A DNA stretch of 34,363 nucleotides, taken from the NCBI GenBank assembly GCA_949487855.1, contig CATAMV010000078.1, positions 1 through 34,363 of the forward strand, written 5' to 3'. A model generated the notes under the pieces. The model saw nothing but the letters and a program-made list of their open reading frames with translations. It was not told the DNA's origin and made no database searches. The position numbers and the translations under genes are program-made. The stretch is from Bacteroidota bacterium (GTDB lineage Bacteria; Bacteroidota; Bacteroidia; Flavobacteriales; Flavobacteriaceae). The stretch's first letter is position 1; each line of letters starts with the position of its first letter. Below are positions 32,785-34,363 of this stretch, in pieces.

Positions 32785-33867
32785 TTACATATTTTTAGTT
32801 AGCGCACGTACAAGTCGGTTGTCGCTTAAAAACTCACTAAGCACAACTTTAATTACGGTATAGAAGGGAACAGCCAAAAGCATGCCCAAAGGACCTGCAA
32901 GCAATCCCGCTAAAATAATAACCAAGAAAATTTCTAGCGGATGTGATTTGATACTTGTAGAAAATATAAATGGTTGAGAAAAGAAGTTGTCAATGAGTTG
33001 CCCAACAACAAAGCCAATAAGTACATATATAGTTTTTGGTACAATGACGGTGGCCACATCTGCACCAAGATTACTCGTCATGGTAAGTACAACAATAAAT
33101 AAACCGCCCACCAATGGACCGATGTAAGGGATAATGTTAAACAACGCACAAATCAGGGCAATGGTCAATGCGTTTGGGATGCCAAACAACAACAAAACTC
33201 CAGAGTAAAAAAGAAACAAAATGGATATTTGTAGCAGAATTCCACTAAAGTAACGGGATAACAATGAAACAATTCGAGTGAAAGAGCGCTCTATGCGTTC
33301 TTTTTGATCTGTAGCGAAAACTAGAAGTAAGCTTCTTAATAATAATGAGCTGTCTTTAAGCAGAAAAAAACTTATAAATAGCACCGAAAATAATGCAATG
33401 GTAAATCCCCCTAAAAAACCTAAAAACCCATTAATTATATTGGGTAAAAAAGCAAAATCCACTTTTGCAAAAAGTGCCGTTATTCGTTCTGTGAGGTTGA
33501 TATCGTATTTACTGAAGTAAGTGTCCAAATCAGAAACAAGCGTTAGTAAATCAGCTTCCCATTGATCAATTTGTAAAAGCGACAGGTTTTGTGCTTGTGC
33601 AGCAATTACCGGAACAATCAACGATCCTAGTCCAAATAATAGTAACAACAACAACAACAGCGTAGTTACTGTTGCCATAGTAGTTTTAAACTTTAATCTT
33701 CGCATTAAAAGCTCTTTAACGGGTTGTCCAATTAAAGAAACAACAATCGCCAAAAAGACATAACCCAATAGCGACTTTGACATAACTAAAAGTTCAAAAA
33801 GGGCAATGATGCCAATGATTATTAGGAAAGCTTGGACGATTCCGCGCGTAAGAGAGTTTGCATTCAT
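32785..33867 (-). CDS. AI-2E family transporter (PerM/TqsA type)
   Basis: 360 aa with the family layout: paired helices at the N-terminus (ALFELLVMSKSLLGYVFLAIVVSLIG), a helix at about 64-90 (ATVTTLLLLLLLLFGLGSLIVPVI), a hydrophilic stretch (about 95-140), then a cluster of helices to the end. The conserved FNIIPYIGPLVGG and the final GPLGMLLAVPFYTVIKVV are present. Members export various small molecules or ions; the name says little about the substrate here. It begins 20 bp after the rsmE stop. An alternative ATG start is not needed. Confidence 0.9.
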   Translation of the reverse strand: MNANSLTRGIVQAFLIIIGIIALFELLVMSKSLLGYVFLAIVVSLIGQPVKELLMRRLKFKTTMATVTTLLLLLLLLFGLGSLIVPVIAAQAQNLSLLQIDQWEADLLTLVSDLDTYFSKYDINLTERITALFAKVDFAFLPNIINGFLGFLGGFTIALFSVLFISFFLLKDSSLLLRSLLLVFATDQKERIERSFTRIVSLLSRYFSGILLQISILFLFYSGVLLLFGIPNALTIALICALFNIIPYIGPLVGGLFIVVLTMTSNLGADVATVIVPKTIYVLIGFVVGQLIDNFFSQPFIFSTSIKSHPLEIFLVIILAGLLAGPLGMLLAVPFYTVIKVVLSEFLSDNRLVRALTKNM

Positions 33868-33887
33868 ATCTTAAATATACAGTTTTT

Positions 33888-34363
33888 TTAAGTGTTTAAC
33901 AACACGGCAGTATGAAGTGCTGTAAGTGCTGCTGTTTCGGTACGTAAGCGTGCATCTCCTAAGTGAATGGGGGTTATGCCATGTTTTGCTGCCCACGTAA
34001 TTTCATCTGGAATAAAATCCCCTTCAGGACCAATTAAAATACAGCAATTGTTTTGATTCAAAACAACTTCTTTAAGCGCTTTCTTAGCTGTTGTTTCGCA
34101 ATGTGCTATGTATGAAAAAGCTGCATCTGTTTGCAAGTCTTTTAGCGAAGTAAGCGAATCTAAAATTGGTGCATATACACGCAATGATTGTTTTACTGCT
34201 GAAGCAATGATTTTGTTACAACGTTCAATTTTGAGCTGTTTTCGTTCGCTTCTTTTGCAAAGAATGGGAGTAATTCTGTGTACGCCAAGCTCGGTGGCTT
34301 TTTCCAAAAACCATTCAAACCGATCCATGTTTTTGGTTGGTGCTACTGCCATATGAATTTTTA
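33888..34363 (-). CDS. rsmE: 16S rRNA m3U1498 methyltransferase, C-terminal part (cut by window edge)
   Basis: The frame is open to the window edge; about 158 codons are seen, so roughly the first third (PUA-like domain) is missing. The visible part is the SPOUT methylase domain: HMAVAPTKNMDRFEWFLEKATELGVHRITPILCKRSERK, then the knot motifs CCILIGPEGDFIPDEI and HLGDARLRTETAALTALHTAVLL. It methylates U1498 of 16S rRNA. The Met at 34350-34352 is internal; the sequence before it (KIH) already belongs to the protein. First known gene of the rsmE-transporter-YbjQ-small peptide operon. Confidence 0.93.
   Translation of the reverse strand, partial: KIHMAVAPTKNMDRFEWFLEKATELGVHRITPILCKRSERKQLKIERCNKIIASAVKQSLRVYAPILDSLTSLKDLQTDAAFSYIAHCETTAKKALKEVVLNQNNCCILIGPEGDFIPDEITWAAKHGITPIHLGDARLRTETAALTALHTAVLLNT

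Noticed and set aside
1-34363. CRISPR array, rRNA genes, riboswitch or intact insertion sequence
   Set aside because: I looked for regularly spaced direct repeats, rRNA-like stretches, riboswitch-type leaders and transposase genes and saw none.

Overview
The window comes from a member of the Bacteroidota, most likely a marine-type Flavobacteriia. Support for this comes from KDO/LPS metabolism (kdsB), a 7TM-HD c-di-AMP phosphodiesterase, a RimK with an N-terminal retropepsin-like domain, the absence of clear Shine-Dalgarno sequences, and several TAnnTTTG-type -7 promoter boxes. No taxon below this level can be defended from the sequence alone.

Layout. 1-3357: a cut-off minus-strand hypothetical gene, a RecD-like SF1 helicase, kdsB and, convergent with it, yebC. 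3341-8890: an accessory island, visibly richer in A/T than its surroundings. It holds a truncated membrane-protein gene, a palindromic repeat, a tightly packed four-gene restriction-modification operon (XRE regulator, C5 methylase 1, DUF3883/Mrr-like nuclease, C5 methylase 2), more repeat arms, a membrane-protein gene broken by an in-frame stop, and the C-terminal scrap of a tyrosine recombinase. 8936-11072: a native minus-strand operon, gcvT - NAD-dependent epimerase/reductase - small membrane protein, closed by a hairpin terminator. 11115-12731: a secreted Xaa-Pro aminopeptidase. 12714-17387: the threonine operon thrA-thrB-thrC (minus). 17572-20975: the NAD operon nadA-nadB-nadC (plus). 20972-24970: rimB-rimK fusion and clpC (minus). 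25196-28952: gyrA and a secreted TPR protein (plus) with a strong terminator. 28996-29742: an NlpC/P60 protein that lacks its catalytic Cys. 29818-31836: a PgpH-like 7TM-HD protein. 31939-32361: a minus-strand tRNA cluster (Ser-GCT, a decayed Glu-like tRNA, Arg-TCT) with a good promoter and a 17-bp copy of the tRNA-Arg 3' end. 32362-34363: a putative operon of rsmE (cut by the window edge), an AI-2E family transporter, YbjQ and a 34-aa membrane peptide.

How the parts fit. The core is housekeeping biosynthesis, with genes packed to the point of sharing stop codons (kdsB/yebC, aminopeptidase/thrC and nadC/rimK all overlap tail to tail). The island sits exactly between the terminator of the gcvT operon and the start of yebC. 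Its genes are separated by related inverted-repeat arms, which looks like a cassette arrangement. The most interesting candidate system is this R-M unit: one predicted PD-(D/E)XK nuclease between two dissimilar C5 methylases, under an XRE protein whose own promoter is followed by a perfect 6-4-6 operator-like palindrome.
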